A DNA stretch of 64,000 bases from the NCBI GenBank assembly GCA_018340375.1, contig JAFFJZ010000084.1, forward strand, positions 372,001 through 436,000, written 5' to 3'. Below the pieces are notes generated by a model that searched no databases, had not been told where the DNA came from, and saw only the letters and a list, made by a program, of their open reading frames with translations. This stretch comes from Gonatopus flavifemur. Lineage: Eukaryota > Arthropoda > Insecta > Hymenoptera > Dryinidae. This document shows, in pieces, positions 11,572 through 23,600 of this stretch. Within the stretch, counting starts at the first letter, position 1; each line of letters opens with the position of its first letter. Made by a program: the position numbers and the translations under genes.

Positions 11572-12416
11572 ATGGATACCGTAGGACCACTACCAATTAC
11601 TCCCAGTGGCAATAGACACATTTGACTCATGCAAGACAATTTAACAAAATATTGCGAACTGTAGCTCACGCTTTTGTGTCACTTAATTAAACAATTTGGA
11701 GCCCCTTTAGCTATTTTAACGGATCGTGGAACTAGTTTTGTCAATAAATTATTCTCACAGATTACAAAAATTTTCAACATCAATCATTTATCCACCTCTG
11801 GATACCCTGGATATAGGCCTCAAACTGACGGTAGTTTAGGAAGGAGTTGAATTGTTTTGAGTGAATATATAAGTCATCATCTGCCCGGTTTTGACGACTG
11901 GGACGAAATTGCACCATTTGTAATATTTTCTTATAAGAGTTCTGTTCATGAAGTAACAAATTTTACTCCTTCCAAGCTAGTGTTCGGGGAATTAGCGAGA
12001 ATCCCAGATTCCTCTCCTTTTGAAGAACAATTGACCACTCACAATTCATACGCTCATGAATTGATCTCTTTTTTAACATGAATGAAAACAATAGCGGGAG
12101 AGAATTGAATAACTGCGAAAGGAGAATCCGAACGTAATTATGATAGGAAAGCAAGACCTTCTTGATAGAACCTAAAAGAGGAAAACTTGGACCACGTTAT
12201 GAAGGTTCCTATCAAATAATAGGAATTTTTGAAAAGGGAAACGTAATTTTGAGAGACACTCATGGAAAACTTTTGATAAAACACGTAGATGAATTGACCC
12301 TGATCCCTGAAGATGAAGCTGATAGCGATCCCTCCTCTTCTCACTCTTTTAACGGTAACGTGGTAAGGACAACTATAAGATCTCAACGGTCCACACAACT
12401 CAGGATTGCATTTTGA
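11572..12416 (+). pseudogene. integrase, catalytic core and C-terminal part
   Basis: After the insertion the sequence resumes with MDTVGPLPITPSGNRHI (first Asp). It continues through FGAPLAILTDRGTSF (second Asp) and GYRPQTDGSLGRS, where the expected catalytic Glu is replaced by Gly in this reading. The frame 11857-12081 holds WDEIAPFVIFSYKSSVHE and TPSKLVFGE, typical of gypsy integrase. 12162-12416 holds the GPRYEGSYQIIGIFEKGNV chromatin-end module. Several stops and shifts occur. The missing Glu and the stops make it inactive. Confidence 0.8.
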
Positions 12417-12419
12417 AGA

Positions 12420-13290
12420 ACTATTCAACATCCAACTTCAACGAGCAGAATGGCGAGTGATCATAGTGATGGACATAGAGGGGTTCAAGTTCAAATTTCC
12501 TTTTGAACCTCGAATCATAAATCAGACATATAAACTCTGTATGAAACATGAATCACCGTTTGAATGTGATGTGATTCTCAGGAAAGAATATTCAGAGAAT
12601 GACTTTTAGCAGACACAAGAACTACATGGAGAAATAACAGTGTTGCTGAGTGATATCACCAAACCGCGAGTGAATAGAAATTCCCCAAAATCAATAATTA
12701 GGAGAATGACAACATTCGGTTTTGTGGGTTCCTTTAGTCAAACACTTTTTGGTACACTAAATAGCGATGACGCGGATCACTTCAAAAATGAAATAGACAA
12801 CTCATACAAAGATCAAAGGCGAATGCACGAATAATCAAGGATCAAACGCACATAGTAACCAGTGATTTACATAAGTTTCGCGATATAATCAAAACTCACG
12901 AGATAGCTATAAAAAACAACCGTGCGAGGTTCAATAGAATCACAATGGAAATAGGGGAATGGACTCATTCACAACGTTTGGCCGAATTGCAATAGGTCAT
13001 GAATCAGTACGTTAATCAAATTGAAAATCATTTTTCAGCTGATGGTAGAAATCCAGCAGGAGCTTTGCATACGGCTCGGGATGGCCAAGTTCACTTTTCA
13101 CTGTCAAACCGTTCCAAATTGAAGGAAATCGTAGAAGAAATTCACAAAACCGCAGTAGAATATGAAATACCCGTAGCACAGCAAGATAGCAGATATATCA
13201 ACAGCTACAACCTCACATATAGATGAAAATTTCACTTTCACTATTCATATTCCATTAACAGACAGCACAGATTATACACTAGGGTGGGCC
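12420..13290 (+). pseudogene. Env-like gene of the first gypsy element, truncated
   Basis: Frames at 12406-12609, 12640-12834 and 12999-13226 follow integrase and together resemble the insect errantivirus Env group, which is related to baculovirus F fusion proteins. A basic IIRR site is directly followed by a Phe/Gly-rich stretch and LFGTLNSDDAD, the position and type of a fusion peptide after a cleavage site, and then a long helical region. Stops separate the pieces. The 3' part, including any membrane anchor, is missing because the element ends near 13290. The family assignment is by pattern, not alignment. Confidence 0.6.
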
Positions 13291-13528
13291 GAAAAACCCG
13301 ACTTTTCGAATTCCGGAATCCAATAGTGCGCAAAAGTTGCCTTGGAGGAATACAAATCGAGTCCAAAAAAAAAATTCAATTCGGTCAAGATTTGGGTTAG
13401 CACATCGAATGTGAAAATCCTCATTTTTCACAATTTTCGGCGATTAACATGTATTTTCTTGAATATGTGTATATTTCACTATTCATTATCAAAAAATGAT
13501 TGTTGAGCATATGAATAGAGTATATGTA
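13291..13528. other. Flank between gypsy remnant and LINE
   Basis: It begins GGGTGGGCCGAAAAA, which looks like the end of some other repeat that truncates env. I see no partner end and no coding sequence. Confidence 0.3.
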
Positions 13529-15640
13529 CATCATCATCATCATGAAGTAATCAGTCTTACGACTGGTTTGATGAAACCCTCCACCCCTGTCTATTATCCG
13601 CCAAACGTTTAATTTCTACATATCTACTACATCCCTTGTCTTGTACGATTTGCTTCATATAACTTGCTCTAGGTCTACCTTTACCAGTTTTACCATTTAT
13701 TTTCCCTTCCAATATTGTTTTCAATAAACTCTCATGCCATAATGTGTGTCCTATAAGATTGCTTCTCCTTTTCACGATGTGTTTCAAAAGATTTCTCTCT
13801 TCATTTATCTGCTCGAGTACTTCTTCATTTTTGACTTTGTCTATCCATTTTATTCTGAGCATCCTCCTATAACACCACATTTCAAAAGCTTCAAGTCTTC
13901 GTTGATCAGTTTTCCCCAAATGCTGTGCTCCAAACGTAAATTTTCAAGAATTTCTCCCTTACTTCCAAGCTTATATTTTTTGAGCATAATAACTGTCTCT
14001 TTTGATAAAAAGCCTGTTTCCCTTGTGCTATTCTTGCTCTTATATCTCTTTCGCTTTTGCCGTTCTCTGTAATTATGCTTCCTAGATATTTGAATTCTTT
14101 CACCTGTTCAATTGTCTCGGTATCTATTTTGATTCTCGTTCTTCTAGCTGTTTTCGCTGCTGTACACATCATGAATTTTGTTTTGTCTTTATTTATATTC
14201 ATACAATAGTTTTCCAATAATATTGTTCTCATGGTGTTGAGAATATTTTCTAACTCAGTACTACTCGTGGCCAATATAGCTATGTCATCCGCGAATCTCA
14301 ACATACTTATATTTTCTCCCTGAATCTGTAATTTCGATTGAATTTCCTCCTTCACTTCGTTCATTGCTTCTCCTATATATAAATTGAACATCAGTGGCGA
14401 TAATGAGCATCCTTGTCTCACCCCTCTTCTTATTTGTGCTTCCCCTTCCTGACCCTCTATGTCTATTATTGCACTTTGATTCCTATATAACTCGTATATT
14501 ATTCTTCTATCTTTATAATTTATTTCCACCTTCTTCAGGATCGCAAACATCTTCTCCCAGTCCACATTATCGAAAGCCTTTTGTATATCTACAAAACCTA
14601 TGTACACAGATTTCTTCAGCGCTATCCTTTTCTTTATTACTGCCCTGAGTGCTAAGATTGCTTCTCGCGTTCCCCTTTTTTTTCCAAAACCAAACTGATC
14701 CTCTGCCAATCTACTCTCTATTTTATTTTCCATCCTCCTGTATATAATTTTGGTCAGTATTTTCGAAGCATGTGAAGTTAAACTGATCGTTCTGTAGTTC
14801 TCGCATTTGTCTGCCCCTTGTTTTTTCGGGATAGCGACAATTTTATTCTTTTGGAAATTTTCCGGTATCTCTCCTTTTTCGTACATATCTCTAATCAATT
14901 CAAACAGTGCGTCGCGAGTTCCTTCACTGGAGGCTTTTATAAGGTCCGCACTTATGCCATCTATGCCTGCCGCTTTATTATTTTTCAATTCTTTCAAAGC
15001 CTTGTCGAATTCTGATCTCAATATCGAATCTCCCAATTCTTCCTCATCTACATCCTCCTCCTTCTCTAATAGTGCTATATCATCGTTTCCTCTATACAAG
15101 TCTTCCAAATGATTGATCCACTGTTCTATTTTCTCTTCCGTTTTTATCAATTGTCGTCCTAGAGAGTTTCTAATCTTATTGCTTATAGATTTCATTTGTC
15201 CGAAAAATCTTTTAATAATCCTATATGCTTCATCTATTTTTCCTCAATGCAATCTTATTTCTATTTCCTGACATTTCTCTTCTAACCACTGTTCTTTTGC
15301 TTTCCTTGATTCTCTTATTATTTTATTTCTCAATGATTTGTATCGTTGCTGGCCTTCTTGGCTATCATTATTCTTGTATTTTCTTCTTTCATTTATCAAT
15401 TCTAAAATTTCTCCCGTTATCCATGGGTTTTTAGCTTCTACTCCATCATTCTTCAAAATCTTATCCGCACATTCTCTTATATTCCCCTCCATCTTTGTCC
15501 ATCTCCTCTCTATTCCCAAGTCTTTCTCTTTTTGATCTCCCAATTTTTCATCCAACATTTTCTCGAATGCCATATGTACATATATACAATATACTCGCAT
15601 TTCGAAAGTACCTTGTTCGTGCAGCTGTTGGCTCAACTTA
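13529..15640 (-). mobile_element. 5'-truncated LINE with (TGA)n tail
   Basis: On the minus strand, reverse transcriptase coding sequence ends about 30 bp before a short run of TGA triplets (plus-strand TCATCATCATCAT at 13529-13543). Such a simple triplet tail rather than poly(A) is known from RTE-type and some other LINEs. The 5' end lies near 15640, inside the linker ahead of RT, so the endonuclease is missing. This is usual for incomplete target-primed reverse transcription. I could not define a target duplication. Confidence 0.8.
13557..15636 (-). pseudogene. LINE reverse transcriptase, broken
   Basis: Three open pieces in order: 15636-15244 (linker; NPWITGEILELINERRKYK), 15195-13906 (RT) and 13919-13557 (C-terminal domain, LEAFEMWCYRRMLRI). 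An in-frame TGA at 15244-15246 separates the first two. RT blocks are clear: NNKAAGIDGISADLIK, NYRTISLTSHASKI, DQFGFGKKRGTREAI, IGFVDIQKAFDNV, RRGVRQGCSLSPLMFNLY and the active site FADDIAIL. Near 13915 about two dozen bases are missing between STA and GKTDQRR, which shifts the frame. It would have copied element RNA at the insertion site. Exact clade is unsure (RTE-like or a related endonuclease-RT group). Confidence 0.85.
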
Positions 15641-16650
15641 AATATGTAACTTTAATATGTAACTCAGAACTCACCACGAGAAGGTGGCTGCACTTTACCC
15701 TATGCGTGAGTTTTCGTGTCCGTGCTGGATTTGTTGATTAGAAGTGTATTGCTCAGACTTTTGGATCGACTATTGCGCGACGCATCAGATATACGACCAA
15801 ATCAGAGGCACTTCATTTGTTTCGGCGGGGAGTAAACGCGTACTGTTTCAGGAAGTAGTTCAAACAGCGGACGTGTATTTTTTTCGTATAAATCTAAAAA
15901 TTACTACTTCAAGCGCTTCGATGTTTTGTTACTGATATTGTCGATATTTAGAACATAGACTTTCATTTCATCATATTATATAGAATTCACTCCGCATTTC
16001 GTAGTTCTAAGGCTTTGCCATCCATAAATGATGGAAGCGACAAGAAAAAGATGGAAGTATCCGATGTTCGGTAATCCAAAAGACTTACAAACTTTCCAAC
16101 TTTCTACGTACGAAGAAATCTTGAGATGCTGTTTTGAAAAACGATTCAAGATGTTAGTTTCAAGAGTCAATTACAGAACATGATGTTTTTCTTCTGTAGC
16201 TCAGCCAGTTGCACAAAAAATTATGGCTTCCCTGGTGGAACAAAGCAACTTTCGTTTTGTTCAATAAAGCGACCTACGAACGACCATAAAGCGACTCTGA
16301 GAAAAATTCGTGTTTTTTAAGAATGATTGAGCGTAGGGAAAAAATCAAAAAAGCATCATGAAGTGGAGGCTTTGATCTATCAATTCACATGAACATCATG
16401 CTGAAATTCGATGATTGAGGTACTGTTTGGATCGTTTGAGAAAGAGGAATTTTTGGAAGGAAATCAGCTCGGTACAACGGAACGCGTTGAGCGTGAGGGG
16501 CGGAGCTTGAATCAAGGACACGTGGCGAAGAGGGGAGCGAAGGAGCAACTGATCACGCTTACCGAAGCAGGGACGCGGCAACGTAACAAGAACGACGAAA
16601 CGACGCTGGAACGACTAACAAACGACTTTCACATAATGTTCAGATTTGAT
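15641..16650. other. No gene seen; degenerate CGACCATAAAGCGAC repeat
   Basis: No convincing frame. The frame at 16411-16911 is not protein-like and overlaps repeat sequence. A short motif ACGACCATAAAGCGAC near 16281 recurs near 16795 and, altered, near 34580, suggesting that an older tandem repeat extends through here. Confidence 0.4.
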
Positions 16651-16659
16651 AAATTTGTC

Positions 16660-17060
16660 TTTCATAAGATTATTATTTCGAAATGCATGAGTATGTGTTC
16701 ACTGGAAGGGCTATTGATATGTGAATTGAACGGATGGATACTAATTACGGGAAAAACTCAGAAAGAGTTCATTTTGGATCGGGAACCAGAAAACGACCAT
16801 AAAGCGACCTTAAAACGACCAAAAGGTGACTTTTTCAGAAATTCACTGATACTTTCGTTTCTTGATTCGATCGCGATCTCGTTGACAATTTGTGGTCCAT
16901 ATCTCACTTGAGGAAGGGTGGAACCACATCATATTCCTATTGAGAAGATTCAGCTCAAGGTAAATTATTTGCAAATCGAATGCGGAAATAGAAAGCGACT
17001 ATGGAACGACCAACCGACGACTTTCGGAGAAGTTTGAAGTTTCCCATTGTTTTACATATT
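16660..17060 (+). repeat. Repeat unit, left copy, beside the nested insertion
   Basis: This stretch, with landmarks GAGTTCATTTTGGATCGGGAACC and GACTATGGAACGACCAACCGACGA (quoted in part), is related along its length to 34457-34805. The two copies lie immediately outside the two ends of the 17061-34456 nest. They would be adjacent, in the same orientation, if the nest were removed, which makes them tandem units. Function unknown. Confidence 0.65.
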
Positions 17061-17100
17061 CACTGAGGGAAATGTGTTTCGTAGAACTAGCAACAAGAGC

Positions 17101-17382
17101 ATTGCTGACATTTTATTGTCGAATGTACAATAATTTTTGTTCTTATAGGAATATATTTGCTCTCATGGCAACTATATTATTGTCTTAATCACAATAACTT
17201 TGTCAATTGAGCAATTTTATTGTTGGTTGAGATATGACAACTGTCATATATCAACCTACAATAAAAATCGTGAAAATATGACCGTTAACATTGCTGAATT
17301 GACAATTCTATTATTAACAAGACAACATGCATGGCTATAAGAACAAAAATTATTGTATTTCCAACAATAAAATGCCAATAAT
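17101..17382. mobile_element. Palindromic MITE (CATTTTATTGT ends)
   Basis: Imperfect inverted repeats of over 45 bp, sharing CATTTTATTGT and ACAATAATTTTTGTTC, face each other across a centre near 17242 that is itself palindromic (GACAACTGTCATAT). No coding content. It lies inside the left half of the split CACTG element. Confidence 0.75.
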
Positions 17383-17391
17383 TCTGTGATT

Positions 17392-17526
17392 CCCTGGCGA
17401 ATCTTTTTGTCATAATTTCTCATAGTCCCAATTCATGGAGAGAATATGAGGAATTCCATTGTTCTTTCTCATATTTTCTCCATGAATTGTGACTATGAGA
17501 AATTATGACAAAAATTTTCGCCAGGG
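17392..17526. mobile_element. Foldback MITE related to 10695-10849
   Basis: It starts CCCTGGCGAATCTTTTTGTC and ends with the matching complement. The inner sequence TCATAATTTCTCATAGTCCC is shared with the MITE at 10695-10849. TA does not flank it, so the target duplication was lost or differs. Confidence 0.85.
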
Positions 17527-17757
17527 CTGCTGGCAGGGTTGCCAGGCGTCCCGTATTTCCCGGGACAGTCCCTTATTATGCAATAATGTCCCGTGTCCCG
17601 GGCAAGATCGATAAGGAACGTCGAAAGTCCCGTATTTTAGATAGACAAATAATCCTGCGATGTATATTCCACAAATACAAGTACATACCTACAAATTCTA
17701 CACATACAAGTAAGTAGTAGTATTTATCTAATCAGTTTGATCCTAAGTGAATTTAAT

Positions 17758-18006
17758 CAGGGATGAATTCTGAAAAAAGAAGTCTTCAAGAATTCTCTCA
17801 GAATACAAAGAGTTCTTAAAGAGTTTCAAGAAGAATTTGATTCGTCAGACATTCGGGAGTTTTCTAAAAATTCTGTGAGACTTGTTTGAGAATTTCTAGA
17901 GAACTCGCAAATGTCTGAAGAATCAAATTTTTTTTTAAACTCTTCAAGAACTGTTTGTATTCCAAAAGGATTCTTGAAGAGTTCTCTCTTCAGAATTCAT
18001 TTGGGA
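17758..18006. mobile_element. Foldback MITE of GAATTCT-rich arms
   Basis: The left arm (GGATGAATTCTGAA, then CTTCAAGAATTCTC, TTTGATTCGTCAGACATT) is mirrored by the right arm to about 18006. The two halves are about 120 bp and roughly 80 percent alike by eye. No frame. Confidence 0.75.
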
Positions 18007-18922
18007 TTCTTGAGTGCTATCTGGGTAGTATCTTCTATTCATTTTGAGTATCCAGGAACGTTCTGATTGAATGAATGAATGAATGATTGTATTTACCCGA
18101 TGAACACAACTCATCACATTGATATCACTGTTGAGTAAAAGTGCGTTTGTGATATAACAGTTATATTCATGTTACATCTTGTGTTCATTCGGTACTTATA
18201 AATGTTGAATATACATCATGAAATGAATTTTTCATGCTTCACTTAACATTTCATATATGATTTAAGCGAGAGTGAATTCATATTGTTTTGAATTTCCCTC
18301 CATTTTTAATCATTTTGCCAAAGATGCAAATTGCAATTGTGATCTTTGAAGCGACACAGCGATTGTGTTTCATCAAGATACTTTTTCATAGGCAGCATGC
18401 GGCTGCGAGCAGCATAAGCATCAGAGAGAAGAGGTGAAATGACATGTCTTCTTTGTTGCTTTCGTTGTTTATCTCTCTTACTCCCATGCTCGCTGCTCGC
18501 AGCATGCTGCGTATGAAAAAGCACCTTTACCTATCAATGTTGTATCTCTTGATTGTTCTCAACTGCGGTGTGTTCTAAATAATTATAAAGTCTGATTGGT
18601 GAATTTCGATGGATAAGTAAGAAACGTCCAATGGAATAACTTTGAGGTCGCGTTCGCTATACACGATGACCCAACTTATGATGCCCATGATTCTTTACTT
18701 ATTCACGGATCTACCAGTCTTGATACCTAGGTAGGTACTGACAATACTGAAATACTCACGGTCATTTTATTACATTGTCCAACTCGCTTTATGCCAGTAC
18801 CTCGCCACACTTGCGAATGTTCGTGAATACTAATGTAATTGATCAACTTTGTTGACTAGATAACTGAAGGATTGTGAAGATTTGTAAGTTTACCTTTAAA
18901 TTCTTATACACAACTACGAATA
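18007..18922. other. Non-coding part of the hAT-like element
   Basis: A second short foldback lies at 18379-18522, whose arms share CTTTTTCATA and GCAGCATGC. A (TGAA)n run lies near 18070-18090. The last 11 bases before the LINE, AACTACGAATA at 18912-18922, are its target duplication. No coding sequence seen. Confidence 0.5.
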
Positions 18923-18992
18923 GATAGACCGGGATTTTGCTAGTTCTGAGAGGATTGAGCCGTAGTTTGGCTGACAGATGAACGAATAAATA

Positions 18993-20633
18993 ATGAAAGG
19001 AAATAATCTAAAAAAGACGAGTGAAAAGGTGACTCAAAAGAAGAAGGAAGATCAGATGGATAGGAATAAAAAAACAGAAAGAAAAAAAGAGAATAAAACT
19101 CAAGTTTTAAAGATCGCCAACAGTGTTGAAAGTGAGGTTAAGGTATCTAATAGTTCCAAGAAAGTAAATAATGGTGTGAACGAGATACAACAGGAGACAC
19201 GAATCAACGAAACAGGAAAACAAGATCATCAAAGTGATATTGTTACGGCAATGACTGAAGTAGGAAATTCTAAAGAGGTACTAAGTGATTTATTCAGGGA
19301 AGCCGGTATAAGTCAAAATGCGGGACACAATGGAATACAATCCCAAAAAAAACAACTACAGGAACGAACTGAACATCAGGGAACTAGTGATATTAAACTG
19401 ATTGTTCAGTTGCCCACAGGTAAAAATTACTCAGCAAGACATCGAAATGAAGCAAGATTATTGAATATTGTATATAATCAAGCTGTGAATCCTGTTAGAA
19501 GCAAGATGATTGGTTTCAATTCCATGGAGTTGGAATTTCAGTCGAAGGATGATACTCTTGAGTTTAAGAAATGTATATATAACAAAGACTGTATACAAGT
19601 TGGTAAAACAGAAGACGTAATTAAAATAAAGGGTGTTATTGATGACTGGAATAAGGAGGATTGTATTAGTGATATTAAAAAGTTCGCAATAACTGATAGA
19701 AATATCATTGAAGTAGACTGGTTGAAGAAGAAAGTGCTAAAAGATGGAAAATGGTACAAAGAGGATACGGATAAAGTTATCATAGTGTTTGAAGGAAAGT
19801 GGCTGCCTAGAAATATGTCTATTTATGAAGAGAGATTCATGGTACGTATTTACCCTTGGATTGAAGACGTGATTCAATGCAGGAGTTGTTGGAGATACGG
19901 TCATACAAAAAAATACTGTAAATCAAATAACAGATGTTGCGTATGTGGACAAGCGAAACATGGTCAATGTGAAAATAATCCACAGTGCATAAACTGCAAC
20001 GGTCCTCACAAAGCAAATTATAGGAGATGCCCTGAATATGTAAAAAAATATCATATTAATAAAATTGTAGCGGAGAAAAGAATTCCACGAACAGAAGCTG
20101 CTAGGGAGGTGTATGGTAATAACCATAAAAAAGAGGAAGTATGGGGACAGATGCAACGTAGTACGGTAGAAGAACAACATTTGGAGGTCCCGATGTTAAC
20201 TCAGAGAAGAATAACTTCTGGGGATATACTTGTCAACGATGAAGCATCAAAGGAAAATGGAGCTGAGATAGAAGAAATAGACGAGCCCGAAGAAGAGAAG
20301 AGACAACGAGAAAAACCTTTGGAGATGGCTTCACGACAGGAACAAAAGTTGTACACGGTTCAGGGAAGGAGTCAGGATAAAAATTTACATCTTCTGCGAA
20401 ACCAGGAAATATATCATAGCGAAAATATAATGGATAGGAATAGAAACAAACAAAAAGATAGTTTAGAAACATTACTACAAGCTATAAGAGACCAAAAAAA
20501 GGAAGCTGATGTTTTAAAAATTCTAACAAGGGAAATGGGTGCCAACAGGGTGACAGATCATATAGATGATCTTGGGAGGGATGCCGCACCGTCGGAGTCA
20601 TGGAAATGGAGACCAGGAGAAGTGAATGAATAA
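18993..20633 (+). CDS. LINE ORF1, gag-like RNA-binding protein, 546 aa
   Basis: The intact frame starts at the ATG 70 bp into the element. The first 120 residues are Lys/Glu-rich and disordered. Residues 120 to 280 form a compact domain in the position of the RNA-recognition-like fold. Residues 297 to 350 hold CCHC-type knuckles (CRSCWRYGHTKKYC, CCVCGQAKHGQC, CINCNGPHKANYRRC). The C-terminal third is again charged. Such proteins coat element RNA and carry it to the nucleus. It ends 25 bp before ORF2. No stop or shift is present, unlike ORF2. Confidence 0.92.
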   Translation: MKGNNLKKTSEKVTQKKKEDQMDRNKKTERKKENKTQVLKIANSVESEVKVSNSSKKVNNGVNEIQQETRINETGKQDHQSDIVTAMTEVGNSKEVLSDLFREAGISQNAGHNGIQSQKKQLQERTEHQGTSDIKLIVQLPTGKNYSARHRNEARLLNIVYNQAVNPVRSKMIGFNSMELEFQSKDDTLEFKKCIYNKDCIQVGKTEDVIKIKGVIDDWNKEDCISDIKKFAITDRNIIEVDWLKKKVLKDGKWYKEDTDKVIIVFEGKWLPRNMSIYEERFMVRIYPWIEDVIQCRSCWRYGHTKKYCKSNNRCCVCGQAKHGQCENNPQCINCNGPHKANYRRCPEYVKKYHINKIVAEKRIPRTEAAREVYGNNHKKEEVWGQMQRSTVEEQHLEVPMLTQRRITSGDILVNDEASKENGAEIEEIDEPEEEKRQREKPLEMASRQEQKLYTVQGRSQDKNLHLLRNQEIYHSENIMDRNRNKQKDSLETLLQAIRDQKKEADVLKILTREMGANRVTDHIDDLGRDAAPSESWKWRPGEVNE

Positions 20634-20658
20634 ATCTTTTGTTTATTAAATTTTAAAT

Positions 20659-23600
20659 ATGGGCTATACGGAACATAAAATCGGATCACTTAAAGTTGTT
20701 AGTTGGAATGCGAGGAGTCTCGTTAATAAAAGAGAAGAAATGATGGTACATTTTCGGAACTACGACGTGGCGGCAATCACAGAGACTTGGCATACAAGGG
20801 TGGAACAAATCAAAATACCAGGCTTCAACATAGTAGAGAGATGTAGAAGAGATAGAAGGGGGGGGAGGAGTGGCAATATTCATTCAAAAATCTATAAAAT
20901 TTGATATCATTGAGTTTAATATTCTAGATGAAATTACAAATAAGATTGAGCTCATAGGAATAAAACTTGAGTGTGATAACTTACCTATATACATTCTGAA
21001 TTGTTATAGACCTCCGCATGGTGATGTAGACACTAATACGTGGATAAAAATCTTTGAGGGGTTTGCAACCAGGGGTAATCCGATCTGCGTAGGAGATATG
21101 AATGCACATAATAGATTATGGAACTGTTCTAATAATGATACCCAGGGCCAGAGGCTTTTCGAAGCCATTGAGGAGTGTGATATGTATATCGTTAACACGG
21201 ACGGTAAATCCCACCTGGGGGGTCAGGGTAGTAGAGAGAATCTAGACTTGATTTTAGTTTCTGAACAGCTTTTTAGTATAACTAAGTACAAGCAAATTGA
21301 GGACTCCTGGGGATCTGATCATTTCCCGATTGAGATGGATATAGGGGCGAATAGAACATATTATTGTAAAATTACAAATCGAAGATCCAGTAATAAAACT
21401 AATTGGGAAAGATACGATTCTTTTTCAGAAGAACAAAAACATAAACTAGATCAGATAAATAACGTGCAACTTAGTCTAGCAGATAAGTATGGAATTATCA
21501 AAGATATTATGATCAATGGAATCCTAACAGCAACCGGGAAAAAAAAAGAAATTAACAAAGATAAATACAAGAATAAACAACTGGTGTCCTGGTGGGACCG
21601 AGACTGTCAACTAGCCATAGATAATAGAAAAAAGGCATTGAAATCTTTGGTGCAATTTCATTCAGTAGAAAACGTCAGAGAAGTTAATAGGACACGAGCA
21701 GAAGCTAGAAAGGTAGTGAAGCAAAAAAAGAGACAAAATAAACAAGAATTCCTTGATTCAATCAATAAATATAGTAATCCATCCTATGTGTGGAACAAAA
21801 GTAAAATACTAAAAAATTCTTTCAACACCGTTGAATGGAACAGGTGGAAAAGCAAAAGTAGAATAGAAGCAACGAGTAAGGAATGTGATAAAATTGCACC
21901 ACCATGGGTGCCGGTACAAAGAATTCAAATAAATGTAGAAACAGATTCGGGAAATGAATTAGATGAAGTTATTACTTTGTGGGAATTAGATAGGGCTATA
22001 AGCAATATTAGAAATACAAAGTCAGCACCTGGAGTTGACGGTATAGAGTATGAGATGATTAGAAGACTGCCAGAAGGATATAGGATATATCTATTAGGGA
22101 TATACAATGAGGTTTTTCAAAAAGGTCAATTTATTAACGATTGGTTAGATTATCAAATAAATTTCATAGATAAACCGGGCAAAGAAAAAGTAAGGCGTAT
22201 ATCGTTATCTTCGTGTGTCGGTAAAGTAATGGAGAGGATAATTAACGACAGAATTCATTTTTGGGCAGAAAAATTTGGTATAATCGATAGTTCACAAAAT
22301 GGGTTTCGAAAAGGAAGAGGGTGTTCGGACAACCTAAATAAACTAAAAATGGATATAGAAATAGCAAATCTACAGGGGAAAAAGACACTAGCAGCTTTCT
22401 TGGATGTTAGCTCGGCCTATGATAATGTACTCTATGATGTTCTTATAAATAAGTTAATAGAAATGAACTGCCCAAAAAAAATAGTAAGATACATCGAATT
22501 GTGGATGTACAACAGACGGATTTAATTCCTGTTGGGAGAAGGAAAATGTGCTTCTAAAACAACATGGAAAGGGCTGCCACAGGGTGCAGTCATTAGCCCC
22601 ATACTTTATACGATTTATACAAATGATATTATGAAGAATGTTGACAAAAGAGTTATATCAGTGATTTTTGCTGATGACATCGGTATATACATTCCTAGTC
22701 TAGATTCCCAAACGAACTGTGATTATATTAAAGACAGTATTTTAAGTATAAAAAAAGAATTAGAAAAATTAGGACTTGAGTTGGAATTTAGTAAAACTAA
22801 TATAATAGAATTTAGTCAACAGGAGGAAGACAATGAGTTGTCCATACAAATAGAAGACGAAGTGATACAATGTAAGAATCAAATTAAATTTCTAGGTATA
22901 TGGTTTGATAGGGCTCTGAATTTTGATAAACATATTTTAGAAACAAAATTAAAAGTGGAAAGGTTTACTAATATAATTAGGTACCTGGGAGGGGTTAAAG
23001 GAGGCATTGAAATAGAAACTTCACTTATGATTTACCAAAGTACGGTCCGAGCTATTATGGATTACGGTTTATTCATATATTACCCAAAGAAAGCAGTAAC
23101 TAGAATAAAACTAGGAAGGATCCAATTTGCTAGTATCAGGGCGGCGATGGGATTCAGGATCTCTACCCCAACTAATCTGTTGCTTGCTGAATCTGGGTTA
23201 CCAGATATACACAGCAGAGCGTATTTTCTAGCGGGAGGCTTCATGTTGAATTCAATAGCTTATAAGAGAGATGAATGTTTAGAACGTATTAAAGATCTGA
23301 ATTTTCATAATATGAAATACGGGTACCCAGTAAAGAATAGAAGTAAGAATTTGATTACCGAGTTAGCAGAAGAAATGAAACAGGAGATAGGAGTATTATA
23401 TAAGGACCAAAAATATACGCCTTTTACTTTAAGTTTCAAAGAGTGTACAAACAAATTAGAAACAGATATTGAAGTAGGAAGAAGATGTCAAGATTTAAAC
23501 TACAATGAAAAGAAAATAGCCGCTGAAATTACAATGAAACATAATATAAGAGGAATTACAGAACTTATTTTTACAAACGGATCAGGGGAAAAAAACAAAA

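Larger units (their letters stand above)
3146..13290 (+). mobile_element. Decayed Ty3/gypsy LTR element with Env (errantivirus-like)
   Basis: Gag, aspartic protease, reverse transcriptase, RNase H, integrase and an Env-like frame follow each other in the gypsy order on the plus strand. Every domain carries stops or frameshifts, so the copy is old. Three DNA elements have landed in it: 5039-5883 (between protease and RT), 8729-8931 (in the RNase H-integrase linker) and 9593-11571 (inside integrase). The 3' end is cut off inside env near 13290, and neither LTR can be recognised. Confidence 0.85.

Noticed and set aside
16411..16911. 166-codon frame
   Set aside because: It crosses a dispersed repeat with a partner at 34.5 kb that is not open, so coding is unlikely.
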